Shown here in pieces: positions 46,847 through 55,472 of a stretch of 64,000 nt of DNA; the first letter of the stretch is position 1; each line of letters begins with the position of its first letter. Source of the stretch: an uncultured Alphaproteobacteria bacterium. Lineage in GTDB: Bacteria; Pseudomonadota; Alphaproteobacteria; RF32; CAG-239. A model generated the notes under the pieces. The model did no database searches, was not told where the DNA came from, and worked only from the letters and a program-made list of their open reading frames with translations. Position numbers and translations under genes: made by a program. Where the stretch lies: assembly GCA_944393685.1 (NCBI GenBank), contig CALYAW010000005.1:54647-118646 (forward strand), given 5' to 3'.

Positions 46847-49800
46847 ATGACACAACATTATGCCGATGTCAGAGCCAAGCCTGACTTTGTAGAAATCGAA
46901 AAACAAGTCCTTAAGTTTTGGGACGAAGATAAAACTTTTGAAAAATCAGTCCACAATCGGGATGGAGCGGCGGAGTTCGTTTTTTATGACGGTCCTCCGT
47001 TTGCCAACGGGACACCGCATTATGGGCACATTATGGTTTCATATGTCAAAGATGTTGTTGCTCGTTTTCAAACTATGAACGGCAAAAAAGTTGAGCGTCG
47101 TTTAGGATGGGATTGCCATGGCTTGCCAGCTGAAATGTCGGCCGAAAAGCAACTCGGGGTATCTGGGCGTAAGCAAATTGAAGAATACGGCATTAAAAAG
47201 TTTAATGATTTTTGTCGTTCTGATGTTCTTAAGTATTCCGGTATCTGGGTGGAGATGTTTAAGCGCATAGGTCGCTGGGTTGACTTTAATCATGATTATA
47301 AGACGATGGATTTGTCATTTATGGAAAGTGTCATAAACAATTTTAAGCAGCTTTATGACAAAGGATTGGTCTATGAAGATTATCGAGTTTTGCCGTATTC
47401 TTGGGCAGCAGAGACTCCATTGTCCAATTTTGAAGTAAATCAGGGATATCAAGACAAGACCGATAATGCGATAACGGTAATGTTCAAACTTGAGAACGGC
47501 ATGAATATTTTGGTCTGGACAACAACACCCTGGACATTACCTTCCAACCTTATGCTGGCGGTAGGTAATGATATAGATTATTCAATTATGCAAGAAGGAG
47601 AAGAAAAATATATTATAGGTTCCGCATTGAAAAGCCGTTATAAGAAGCAGCTTGAAAACGCTCAAGAAGTAAGGACATTGAAAGGTTCCGAATTGGTTGG
47701 CATGAGTTATGAACCGATGTTTCCCTATTTCAAGCATTTAAAAGCGCAAGGAGCGTTTAAGGTTTTAAGCGGAGAATTTGTGTCTACCGAAGACGGTACA
47801 GGAGTTGTACATATCGCTCCGGGTTTTGGTCAAGATGACTTTGACGCCTGCCGTGCTTATGATGAGAATTTTCCTGTTGTTTGCCCTGTTGATGAGGCCG
47901 GTAAATTTACTTCAGAAGTTCCGGATTATCAAGGACATCAAGTTTTTGAAACCAATGAGCCGATAATGCAATGGCTCAAAGAAAAAGGACTTCTTGTCAA
48001 AAAGGAGCAATACACGCACTCTTATCCTTTCTGCTGGCGTACAGATACCCCGTTAATTTATAAAGCGATGTCAAGTTGGTTTGTAAAAGTAACAGAATTT
48101 CGAGATCAGATGGTTCAAAACAATCAAGAAATTAATTGGGTTCCGGAGCACATTAAGGATGGGCGTTTTGGGAAGTGGCTTGAAGGTGCGCGAGATTGGT
48201 CCATTTCTCGAAATCGCTTTTGGGGAACACCCATTCCGGTATGGAAGTCAGATAACCCGCAATATCCGAGAGTAGATGTTTTTGGTTCTGTTGCCGAGAT
48301 TAAAGAAAAAACGGGCATAGAAATAAACGATTTACACAAACCTTATATTGATGAAGTCGTATACCCCAATCCCGATGATCCATCCGGAAAAACGATGATG
48401 CGTCGAGTTAGTGATGTGTTTGACTGCTGGTTTGAATCTGGTTCTATGCCATATGCGCAGATTCACTATCCGTTTGACAATAAGGAGTGGTTTGAGAATC
48501 ATTTTCCGGCAGACTTTATCGTTGAGGCAATAGATCAAACACGCGGTTGGTTTTATACACTAACAGTATTGTCCACGGCTTTGCACAATCGTCCGGCTTT
48601 CAAGAACTGTATCTGTACCGGACTGTTGATGGCAGAAGGCGGGCAAAAACTATCCAAGAGACTAAAAAACTATCCAGATCCGAATAATGTATTGGAGAGC
48701 ATGGGCTCAGATACGTTACGTTGGTTTTTAGTTTCTTCACCGGTTCTCAAAGGAGGCAATCTGGCGATAGATTTAGAAGGAAAAGAGATTGCCAAAGCTG
48801 CTCGGGTTGCACAAATTCCGTTATGGAATGCTTTTTACTTTTTTACGCTTTATGCCAATGCCGAAAGTTATAAGGCTAAAGAGATAAGTAAGTCTCAAGA
48901 AGCAATCGACAACTATATATTATCCAAACTCAAGCACTTGCGCAACATCGTAAAACAAGGACTTGAGACATATGATGTCGCCATTGCTTGTAATGAGATA
49001 GCTTCATTTATGGAAGTTTTAAACAATTGGTATATCAGACGATCCAGAGATCGTTTTTGGGAAGGGGAGCCAGAAGCGTTTGATACCTTGTACACGGTTT
49101 TGGTAAATTTATGCAAGATTATGGCGCCATTAATGCCTTTTGTTACAGAACATATATTCAAGACATTAACGGGCGAAGAGTCGGTTCATTTAGTGGATTA
49201 TCCGAGTTTAGCAGATATTAATCCAGATGAAAAATTAATGAATGAAATGGACATGGTGCAAGATTTATGTTCTGCCGCCAAGTTTATCCGTGAAGAACAC
49301 AATCTGCGCAATCGCCTGCCGTTGAGTAGATTAACGGTTATAGGTACGGAATTTGACAAATCGTATCAGGAAATCGTAAAAGATGAGCTCAATGTCAAAG
49401 AGGTTTGCTTTGACAATAATTTAAGCAACTATGCCGAAAAGAAGATTTATCTTTATACTCCTCTTTTAGGTAAGGCTCTGGGCAAAGATATGGGAGCAGT
49501 TATGGCAGCTTACAAGCAAGGACAGTGGTGTCTTAATTTAGATGGAACATTAGATATCGGAGGACAGAAACTTAGTTCAGACTTGTTTGAGGTTCGTCTT
49601 GAGATGAAAGCCGGAGTAGCAGGTCGAGCTTTTGCCGAGAACAAAGCAGTTGTTACGCTGGATACTAATGTGACTGACAAGCTCAAGCGAGAGGGCATGG
49701 CCAGAGACTTTGTTCGATTAGTTCAAACATTGCGCAAAGATAAAGATTTTAACATTTCTGATCGCATAGAGCTTAGTTGGCACACGTCAGATGGAGAGCT

Positions 49801-49936
49801 AGCCCGGGCATTAGAAGAAAATAAATCTTACATTTCTGAGCAAGTTTTAGCTGTTAAATGCGCTTCAGACTGTAAAGAAGGAACAAAAGCAGATATTGAA
49901 GGAAAAGATATTTGTTTTGATGCCAAAGTAGCCTAA
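46847..49936 (+). CDS. ileS: isoleucyl-tRNA synthetase, eukaryote-like (type 2)
   Basis: Charges tRNA-Ile. 1,029 residues from the ATG at 46847 (AAGG upstream); an in-frame TTG at 46787 lies on the terminator T-run. The HIGH motif reads HYGH in PPFANGTPHYGH and the KMSKS loop reads KLSKRLKNYPDP, the pattern of IleRS2, the eukaryote-like class found in some bacteria and known to be naturally mupirocin-tolerant. The editing domain (WTTTPWTLPSN) is present and the zinc-finger C-terminus of bacterial IleRS1 is absent. Ends at a strong terminator. Confidence 0.96.
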   Translation: MTQHYADVRAKPDFVEIEKQVLKFWDEDKTFEKSVHNRDGAAEFVFYDGPPFANGTPHYGHIMVSYVKDVVARFQTMNGKKVERRLGWDCHGLPAEMSAEKQLGVSGRKQIEEYGIKKFNDFCRSDVLKYSGIWVEMFKRIGRWVDFNHDYKTMDLSFMESVINNFKQLYDKGLVYEDYRVLPYSWAAETPLSNFEVNQGYQDKTDNAITVMFKLENGMNILVWTTTPWTLPSNLMLAVGNDIDYSIMQEGEEKYIIGSALKSRYKKQLENAQEVRTLKGSELVGMSYEPMFPYFKHLKAQGAFKVLSGEFVSTEDGTGVVHIAPGFGQDDFDACRAYDENFPVVCPVDEAGKFTSEVPDYQGHQVFETNEPIMQWLKEKGLLVKKEQYTHSYPFCWRTDTPLIYKAMSSWFVKVTEFRDQMVQNNQEINWVPEHIKDGRFGKWLEGARDWSISRNRFWGTPIPVWKSDNPQYPRVDVFGSVAEIKEKTGIEINDLHKPYIDEVVYPNPDDPSGKTMMRRVSDVFDCWFESGSMPYAQIHYPFDNKEWFENHFPADFIVEAIDQTRGWFYTLTVLSTALHNRPAFKNCICTGLLMAEGGQKLSKRLKNYPDPNNVLESMGSDTLRWFLVSSPVLKGGNLAIDLEGKEIAKAARVAQIPLWNAFYFFTLYANAESYKAKEISKSQEAIDNYILSKLKHLRNIVKQGLETYDVAIACNEIASFMEVLNNWYIRRSRDRFWEGEPEAFDTLYTVLVNLCKIMAPLMPFVTEHIFKTLTGEESVHLVDYPSLADINPDEKLMNEMDMVQDLCSAAKFIREEHNLRNRLPLSRLTVIGTEFDKSYQEIVKDELNVKEVCFDNNLSNYAEKKIYLYTPLLGKALGKDMGAVMAAYKQGQWCLNLDGTLDIGGQKLSSDLFEVRLEMKAGVAGRAFAENKAVVTLDTNVTDKLKREGMARDFVRLVQTLRKDKDFNISDRIELSWHTSDGELARALEENKSYISEQVLAVKCASDCKEGTKADIEGKDICFDAKVA

Positions 49937-49955
49937 ATTTGGCTTAATAAAGACA

Positions 49956-49992
49956 AAAACTCCGCAAGCCGATAAGGTTTGCGGAGTTTTTT
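49956..49992 (+). terminator. ileS terminator
   Basis: 15-bp stem (49956-49970 with 49976-49990, one G-T pair), five-base loop, T to 49992. Confidence 0.93.
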
Positions 49993-50073
49993 ATAGTGAA
50001 AAATTAATAAATTAGTAGTAAAATAAAACAAAATTGGGAAGAAATAAAAACTTTAAAGAAAAAAATACAAAAA

Positions 50074-50116
50074 TTGACAAAAAAGTATTGCAGTGTGTCA
50101 AAAATTATGATATATT
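50074..50116 (+). promoter_or_regulatory. promoter with flanking dyad for the 946-residue gene
   Basis: Extended -10 TGA-TATATT at 50108-50116 with a poor -35 TTGCAG at 50088. Around the -35 is an inverted pair TTGACA (50074-50079) and TGTCAA (50096-50101), 16 bases apart, a plausible operator. The other bases between 49993 and 50172 are A-rich and show no gene. Confidence 0.5.
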
Positions 50117-50172
50117 ACGGGCAATTAGAGTATTAATGCGGTCTAATTCAGCCATTAACAGAGGAAAAAACC

Positions 50173-53013
50173 ATGGAACTTCAAGATGCCGTTAAAATTG
50201 TAAAATCGGGAGACTTAAAGTCTCGTAGCCTATTTGAACTTTGGGAAGTTGAGCAAATATTGCGAGATTCCGGAGATACGGACAATCTTGCCAAATTTCA
50301 AGAACAAATCACGCCTCAGGAAATGAAAGAGAAAGATTCAGCCGCCAAAGACGCGATAGAAGAGCGTCAAATAAAATTGGCAGACATAAAAGAGAATTAT
50401 GTCGAGGATGAGGCATTTAAAAAAGGCATGGACAATTTTTGGAATAATATTGTCATAGTCAATGAAAAAGATGCCGACGAAGTAAAAGCAGAAGATCTTC
50501 GCAAACAAATAGAAGAGATATCCGCACATGAGGCAGAGAAAGAAATTCTAGAAGCCAATGCCAAACCGGAAGATTACCAGAAACTTTTTGAACAAAGAGT
50601 GCAAGCCAACTGCGTGCATTTATTAGCAACTTCCGCGTTAGCCGAGATGGTATCGGCAGGTAAAAAATTAGGCGGTGCCGCAGCCAAGTCCAAAGCAGCC
50701 AAATTGTTTAAGGAAATGTTTTCAGGTAATGCCGGTAAAAAGGTTGAAATAAATGGTAAAGCGGCAGTAGGTTTTCTTGCGGCCAAAATGCACACATTAA
50801 ACAAGTTTGCACAACGTTTGGCAGATCATACAGGTTTAACGGCTTTTGCCAAAAAGGTTAAAAAGACGGATCAAAATCTGACCAAGAGTTATCCCAAGCT
50901 GTATCCTTTTGCCAAAAACTTGGCTAAAACGGGAGCAATTTCGGTTTTGTTTGGCGGAGTAGGTATAGCGGTATATGGCGCTTATCGCTTAGGCCACACC
51001 ATAAACACACAACAACTTGCAGCAGAAAAAGAAGGAAAAAGTTATTTTGAATATCTTAAGAGCAACAAAGAGCAAATAGTTGTTTTAGGTGCAGGAATTG
51101 TATCAACGGCCGTTTCTTTGACAGGCATGAGCATGGAAAATATGGGATTGACCTCACATTTCCTAAATGCTGACGCGGCAAAGGATGTTGCCGATGCCAG
51201 CGTGGCATCAGCGGCATCTTCAGGATTTTCATGGAGTGGTGCTTGGGAAAATATAAAGAACAACTTTACCAACGGCAAATATTTATTGCGTACGGGAGCA
51301 GCCACAGCAGCATCAATAGCGATTGCTTCTAAAGAATATGCCAAATTGGCGACTTTGGATGCCAACAGTCAAGAATATAAGTTACAACGCAGTAAAGCTC
51401 GCCGTGTTTTGGCCGGTAGTGCATTAGGTACGGTTATAGGTTTGACGATATCTGGTGCGGTTGGAGGATTACACGGAAACGAGGCTCATGCGGTTGCGGC
51501 AGAAAGTGACGCAAATCCTAATCCGCAACCAGAATCACCGCAAGTGGTAGAGCAACAAATTCATAGCGATACTACAGAAATTGGAAAAGTAGATTGGAGT
51601 AAGTTGCCCCAATTTAAGTCGCCGTGGTTAGAAGATCAACAAGTAGTATCCGAGCCGGATAATTATGTTGAGTTGCCCCAAAATGAGCACGCTGTGTCTA
51701 CAGAAGTAAGCGATGTTAAAGGAGCTACAGAGGTTACCTCCGAACAAGTAGATAATACAGTAACCAATGTTGTTCAACAAGATTTTTCAACCTCAGCAAG
51801 TGTTCAAAAATTTTATGAATACAGAGTTTCACATATTAATGAGTATTATCCGCTTGTTGCCGATAAATTAGGAGAACACGGCATGAGTGGTCAAGAAATT
51901 GTAAACGATATGTTGGGACGGGCTCGTGTTGAAGAGTTTGTTAAATTGCCGGAGGGGTGTACACCGGAACACGCTGTCCACACAGCGATTATGGCGGCAC
52001 AATATAAAGCAGATTTTGAGCTTGCGAAGATGTTGAATTGTCCGGATGAATACACTCCGGAGCAAATTGAAAAAGCTTTTGCGGCCAAACTTCCGCTTTA
52101 TAACTCGGAAACAGGCAAAGGTCTCACAATAGGATATCCGACGGATGTAAAATACAATCCTAATATTCCTTTTGGCGGTTCGTCACACTTAAATGATTGT
52201 CATGATATGTACAATTCCAGAGTGACACGCACAATTACGGAAACAAACACTACAGAAACAGATACAACCAGAACATCGGAGACAACAACGCCTACAACCA
52301 TTTATGAAGACCAAACAGTGACAAGCTACGAAAATCTTCAGTATGATGGTTCGTTTACCCCGACGGAGTATAAAGCCGAAACAGAAACAAGCAGTAAGTT
52401 ATTTTATCAAACTTACGGCAAAGATGATATCCATGTCGGAGATGCCGGTGTTGAAGATATGTACATTATGCGTGATGGCGAGCGAGTATCCGTCAGCAGT
52501 CCGGATGACTTGGAACGAGGAGATAAGCTGGTTATAAAATATGCTCACGGAGAAGAAACTGTTCCTGCCCGAAAATACGCGGGTTTTGAAACTCAGTCAC
52601 AAACTGTAGAGTATAGTTCATATTCAGCAGAGGAGGTTGCTGCCGAAGCCAAAGAATTAGGCGTCGAGCCGGACAAACTTACCAAGTTGGATAATGGTGA
52701 CTACATAAAAGTAACAAAAGATGGTGTTGTTCATATAGATGCGGATGCCGCAACCGGAAAAGCTGTTGTTAGTCTGACGGATTTTGATGGTAAACCGATG
52801 AACGCGCCGACAGATGTTCAGAATAATACGGCAAATTCTGCAATGTCGGAGCTAAACGAAAGCAACACGGATAAAGAAGTAGTCACGACAAAACGAGTTG
52901 CCGTAGGAACTGAATATAGAAAAGAAAGTCAAACGGTTCAAACAAGTGAAAAGACTTCTCAAGTTGTAAATCGCGTATACAGAGAAAGGTTGATGGAACG
53001 CGGTAAGATTTAA
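50173..53013 (+). CDS. large unknown membrane protein
   Basis: 946 residues, family not recognised. Order: charged helical N-terminus with coiled-coil look (about 1-140), Ala/Lys-rich helices (150-245), four hydrophobic segments (about 252-279, 299-319, 372-389, 409-432), an acidic Pro/Gln linker, a mixed domain (about 535-680), a Thr/Glu-rich stretch (about 682-716), and two beta-rich segments to the end. No signal peptide, so the middle hydrophobic block probably anchors it. AGAGGAAA before the ATG; own promoter and terminator. Directly upstream of cassette B in the same direction. Confidence 0.75.
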   Translation: MELQDAVKIVKSGDLKSRSLFELWEVEQILRDSGDTDNLAKFQEQITPQEMKEKDSAAKDAIEERQIKLADIKENYVEDEAFKKGMDNFWNNIVIVNEKDADEVKAEDLRKQIEEISAHEAEKEILEANAKPEDYQKLFEQRVQANCVHLLATSALAEMVSAGKKLGGAAAKSKAAKLFKEMFSGNAGKKVEINGKAAVGFLAAKMHTLNKFAQRLADHTGLTAFAKKVKKTDQNLTKSYPKLYPFAKNLAKTGAISVLFGGVGIAVYGAYRLGHTINTQQLAAEKEGKSYFEYLKSNKEQIVVLGAGIVSTAVSLTGMSMENMGLTSHFLNADAAKDVADASVASAASSGFSWSGAWENIKNNFTNGKYLLRTGAATAASIAIASKEYAKLATLDANSQEYKLQRSKARRVLAGSALGTVIGLTISGAVGGLHGNEAHAVAAESDANPNPQPESPQVVEQQIHSDTTEIGKVDWSKLPQFKSPWLEDQQVVSEPDNYVELPQNEHAVSTEVSDVKGATEVTSEQVDNTVTNVVQQDFSTSASVQKFYEYRVSHINEYYPLVADKLGEHGMSGQEIVNDMLGRARVEEFVKLPEGCTPEHAVHTAIMAAQYKADFELAKMLNCPDEYTPEQIEKAFAAKLPLYNSETGKGLTIGYPTDVKYNPNIPFGGSSHLNDCHDMYNSRVTRTITETNTTETDTTRTSETTTPTTIYEDQTVTSYENLQYDGSFTPTEYKAETETSSKLFYQTYGKDDIHVGDAGVEDMYIMRDGERVSVSSPDDLERGDKLVIKYAHGEETVPARKYAGFETQSQTVEYSSYSAEEVAAEAKELGVEPDKLTKLDNGDYIKVTKDGVVHIDADAATGKAVVSLTDFDGKPMNAPTDVQNNTANSAMSELNESNTDKEVVTTKRVAVGTEYRKESQTVQTSEKTSQVVNRVYRERLMERGKI

Positions 53014-53026
53014 TCACCATCCTAAT

Positions 53027-53063
53027 GAAAAATCCTCTGCTTTTAGAGCAGAGGATTTTTTTT
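53027..53063 (+). terminator. terminator of the 946-residue gene
   Basis: AATCCTCTGC (53031-53040) pairs perfectly with GCAGAGGATT (53048-53057), extended by an A/T tract; T to 53063. It separates this gene from cassette B. Confidence 0.92.
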
Positions 53064-53078
53064 ATGGTTTCAGAAAAC

Positions 53079-54186
53079 TCAAGCTCACTTGACATTTATA
53101 TAAGGATTTGCTATTCTGATAATAGTTTACTATTTATCATAAGATAGGAATAGACAAAAGGACGGAGGGCGCCATGCAGAAGAAAGCTCTTACAAGAACT
53201 GTGATATTATCGGCACTTTGCCTATGTTTTACAAGCAGCGTGTCATTGGCAGACATCCAATGGTTGCCTAAGTATCAAGAAAAACTTGTATCCAGAAAGC
53301 GCGTCTCCGATGCCAAAAATCCGACTTTCTATGATCCGATTAGCTGCGAAGCTAAAGGATGGCTGTCAGAGATACCCGCCAAACAAACTTGCTCACCTAA
53401 ATATATGCCAGGCGGGGTTAAGTGTTGGTCGGACTGTAAATGTCTGGATAAATACAAATACGCTTCCGGCAAAGGAGTAACTAATGGTTGCCCCAACGGC
53501 AAAACCGTTAACGACGATGCTTGTGGCGGTTTGTATTCCGGATGTATTGATTGTTCGACCAACACGCAAGTTTCAGCCGGCTGGAGTACGACTTACAAGA
53601 GCGGCTCCAATGTGGCTGTCATGACCAATTTTGGCACTTGCGCCAATTACTACTACTCTTGCAACACGGGATATACGCCGGCCAGAGCCGCGTCTAATGC
53701 CTATTTGCATTCCGGTCCGTGGACATGGATTACTTGTGCCGCTAATCAAAAACCGGTAAATCAAGACGGCTCGACCGGCACACCGAAATTATGTCAAAAA
53801 TGTATTCCGAAGGTTTGTGCCGATTATAACTCCGGCTATGTTACCGCTAATGATCCGACAATGGCTTGCACCAAGATAGACAGCTCGACGGTCGGAGGTT
53901 TGAATTGTTGGTCATGCGTGCCATGCGGTGAAGAATATAAATATACGACCAGCAATTGTCCATCACCAAAGATATTGGGAACAGATAAGTGCAACGGCAA
54001 GGCTTCGACCTGTTCGTGTCCGCCGACCGTTACTTGTGGCACGGGTATTACCTGTAAGACGCAAGCTCCGTCCGGGTGCTCAGGCTGTTTGGAATGCAAC
54101 CCTTGTCCGAATTTGGGTAAGTATACGGCCGCTCAGTGCACTTCTATTGGAGCGACACCATCTGCTTCTAATTTAGAGGCTTGTTC
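53079..54186 (+). repeat. 1,108-bp inverted repeat, copy B
   Basis: Partner of 35215-36322 in opposite orientation. Includes cassette promoter, 5' UTR, ribosome site and codons 1-337 plus two bases of the Cys-rich gene. A 60-base block inside it (53641) is 55% GC against about 40% in the tail (54241), so the shared part has its own composition. Confidence 0.95.
53089..53153 (+). promoter_or_regulatory. cassette B promoter and dyad
   Basis: Perfect TTGACA (53089-53094), 17 bases, TATTCT (53112-53117) with TG at 53109-53110 (extended -10). Downstream a near-palindrome TGATAATAG (53117-53125), loop TTTA, CTATTTATCA (53130-53139), with outer arms CTATTC (53111) and GAATAG (53148-53153). It covers the expected start site, so it may be an operator or a 5' UTR hairpin. 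Confidence 0.7.
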
Positions 54187-54433
54187 CGAAAAATATACCT
54201 GCTGTAGCGGAACTAGCGGAAGTTGTCCAAGCGGAGCTGTATGTGACAATACGGGAGCTGCTTGCTCAGGACAATATATAATTACAGGCTGCTCAATTAA
54301 TTACAAATACTGGTGTACGATGCCAAACATGAATTGTGCAACATTAGGATACACAGCAAGTACCAGCAGTTGCAGTAGCGGAGATTACGTTCGTTGTCCG
54401 TATGATACAAGTAAAGTCTTTTGTTTACCATAA
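53174..54433 (+). CDS. secreted Cys-rich protein, cassette B first gene
   Basis: 419 residues, twin of the minus-strand protein at 34971: the same signal peptide and identical through residue 338, then a tail that has diverged (for example SEKYTCCSG against SSKYTCCTG) but ends in the same Cys module, NCATLGY to CPYDTSKVFCLP. GGAGG at 53164-53168 before the ATG. Followed 20 bases on by the second cassette gene. Function unknown. Confidence 0.8.
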   Translation: MQKKALTRTVILSALCLCFTSSVSLADIQWLPKYQEKLVSRKRVSDAKNPTFYDPISCEAKGWLSEIPAKQTCSPKYMPGGVKCWSDCKCLDKYKYASGKGVTNGCPNGKTVNDDACGGLYSGCIDCSTNTQVSAGWSTTYKSGSNVAVMTNFGTCANYYYSCNTGYTPARAASNAYLHSGPWTWITCAANQKPVNQDGSTGTPKLCQKCIPKVCADYNSGYVTANDPTMACTKIDSSTVGGLNCWSCVPCGEEYKYTTSNCPSPKILGTDKCNGKASTCSCPPTVTCGTGITCKTQAPSGCSGCLECNPCPNLGKYTAAQCTSIGATPSASNLEACSEKYTCCSGTSGSCPSGAVCDNTGAACSGQYIITGCSINYKYWCTMPNMNCATLGYTASTSSCSSGDYVRCPYDTSKVFCLP

Positions 54434-54453
54434 GTGCTCAGGAGGAGAAAAAG

Positions 54454-55419
54454 ATGAAGAAAACAACTTTGATTTTAGGAGGTATATCCTTTATGGGCGC
54501 AGCCTCGGCAATGGCGGCCGTGACTTGTACACCAGCACCGTCATGTGGAGATTTGGGCTATTCGGCAAGCGCCAGCAGCTGTAGCGGAGATTATTTGGTT
54601 TGTCCGTTTGACACTTCAAAGGTGCATTGCATAAATGTTCCTGACCAATGTACTGAGCTTGGGTATACCAAAGTTGCCACCAATGGCACATACACATGTC
54701 CGGATGGTCAAACAGTGAGCAAATGCGCTAAAAATACGACAAAATATAAATGTGACGGATCGGCCTGTTCTTATGGATATTATCTAGAAAGTAAAATGCC
54801 ATCTTGTTCCTATAAATACTGCTGTAAGCAAGCACAATATAACAATTCAAGCTGCTATGCATGGAGAGACAACTCGAGCTATAAGGATTATGAAGAGGAT
54901 TACGCACGCTGCAAAGCGGCTTCGCAAAGTGTGCAGGAACCGCCTGATTGCCACTATTCATACGGCGGCTGTGAGAATATAAATCAAAGCGGGCCGGGTT
55001 TTTACATGCTGCGCGGTTCCACGGGCGGTAATTATTCCGACGCCTGCGGCAACAAGCAATTTGAAGCGGTGCAGTCGGAAGCCTGTAATGCCGGAAGTTT
55101 TGGTTCTCTGAATTGTTATTACCAGACGTCTCGTCCGCATTGCGAGTATATTGCTCCCGGACGGCCGGGGTATGATTACAAGCAGGCCGGCTGGAGATGC
55201 GATTATTTCTCAAATTACTACGGCAGTTACGGTTCCGAGAGCGGCAGCCCGGTTTGCCTCGCTGAATATGCATGGCCGCGTACTTATAGTTATAATGGGC
55301 AGTCGCTGACATTTACCGAATACTGCTATCAGAAATACAATATTTGGACTAACTGCGGCAGTCTTAAGTTTGCAGGATACGACGCAATCCCCTATAATTG
55401 GGATCATGGGCGGCGTTAA
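54454..55419 (+). CDS. secreted Cys/Tyr-rich protein, cassette B second gene
   Basis: 321 residues from the ATG at 54454 with an ideal GGAGGAG site. Signal peptide ends near AMA; the mature protein opens with the shared module SCGDLGY...CPFDTSKVHC and then a partial second one (CTELGY). The rest is rich in Cys, Tyr, Ser and Gly, and unlike the cassette A partner. GC content jumps within the gene: 32% in the 60 bases from 54781 but 55% from 55021 and 60% from 55141, so the 3' half looks acquired separately. Confidence 0.72.
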   Translation: MKKTTLILGGISFMGAASAMAAVTCTPAPSCGDLGYSASASSCSGDYLVCPFDTSKVHCINVPDQCTELGYTKVATNGTYTCPDGQTVSKCAKNTTKYKCDGSACSYGYYLESKMPSCSYKYCCKQAQYNNSSCYAWRDNSSYKDYEEDYARCKAASQSVQEPPDCHYSYGGCENINQSGPGFYMLRGSTGGNYSDACGNKQFEAVQSEACNAGSFGSLNCYYQTSRPHCEYIAPGRPGYDYKQAGWRCDYFSNYYGSYGSESGSPVCLAEYAWPRTYSYNGQSLTFTEYCYQKYNIWTNCGSLKFAGYDAIPYNWDHGRR

Positions 55420-55430
55420 GCGGCATCTAA

Positions 55431-55455
55431 AGCCCGGTTTATTCCGGGCTTTTTT
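55431..55455 (+). terminator. cassette B terminator
   Basis: AGCCCGG (55431-55437) pairs with CCGGGCT (55444-55450), six-base loop, then T to 55455. Confidence 0.88.
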
Positions 55456-55472
55456 ATGATTCGAACGTAACA

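Noticed and set aside
36323..53078. Insertion sequence or genomic island bounded by the inverted repeats
   Set aside because: The repeats are ordinary gene sequence with promoters, no transposase or integrase lies inside, and the content is mostly housekeeping.
55458..55470. GATTCGAAC resembling a tRNA T-loop on the minus strand
   Set aside because: No acceptor stem, anticodon arm or T-stem can be built around it.
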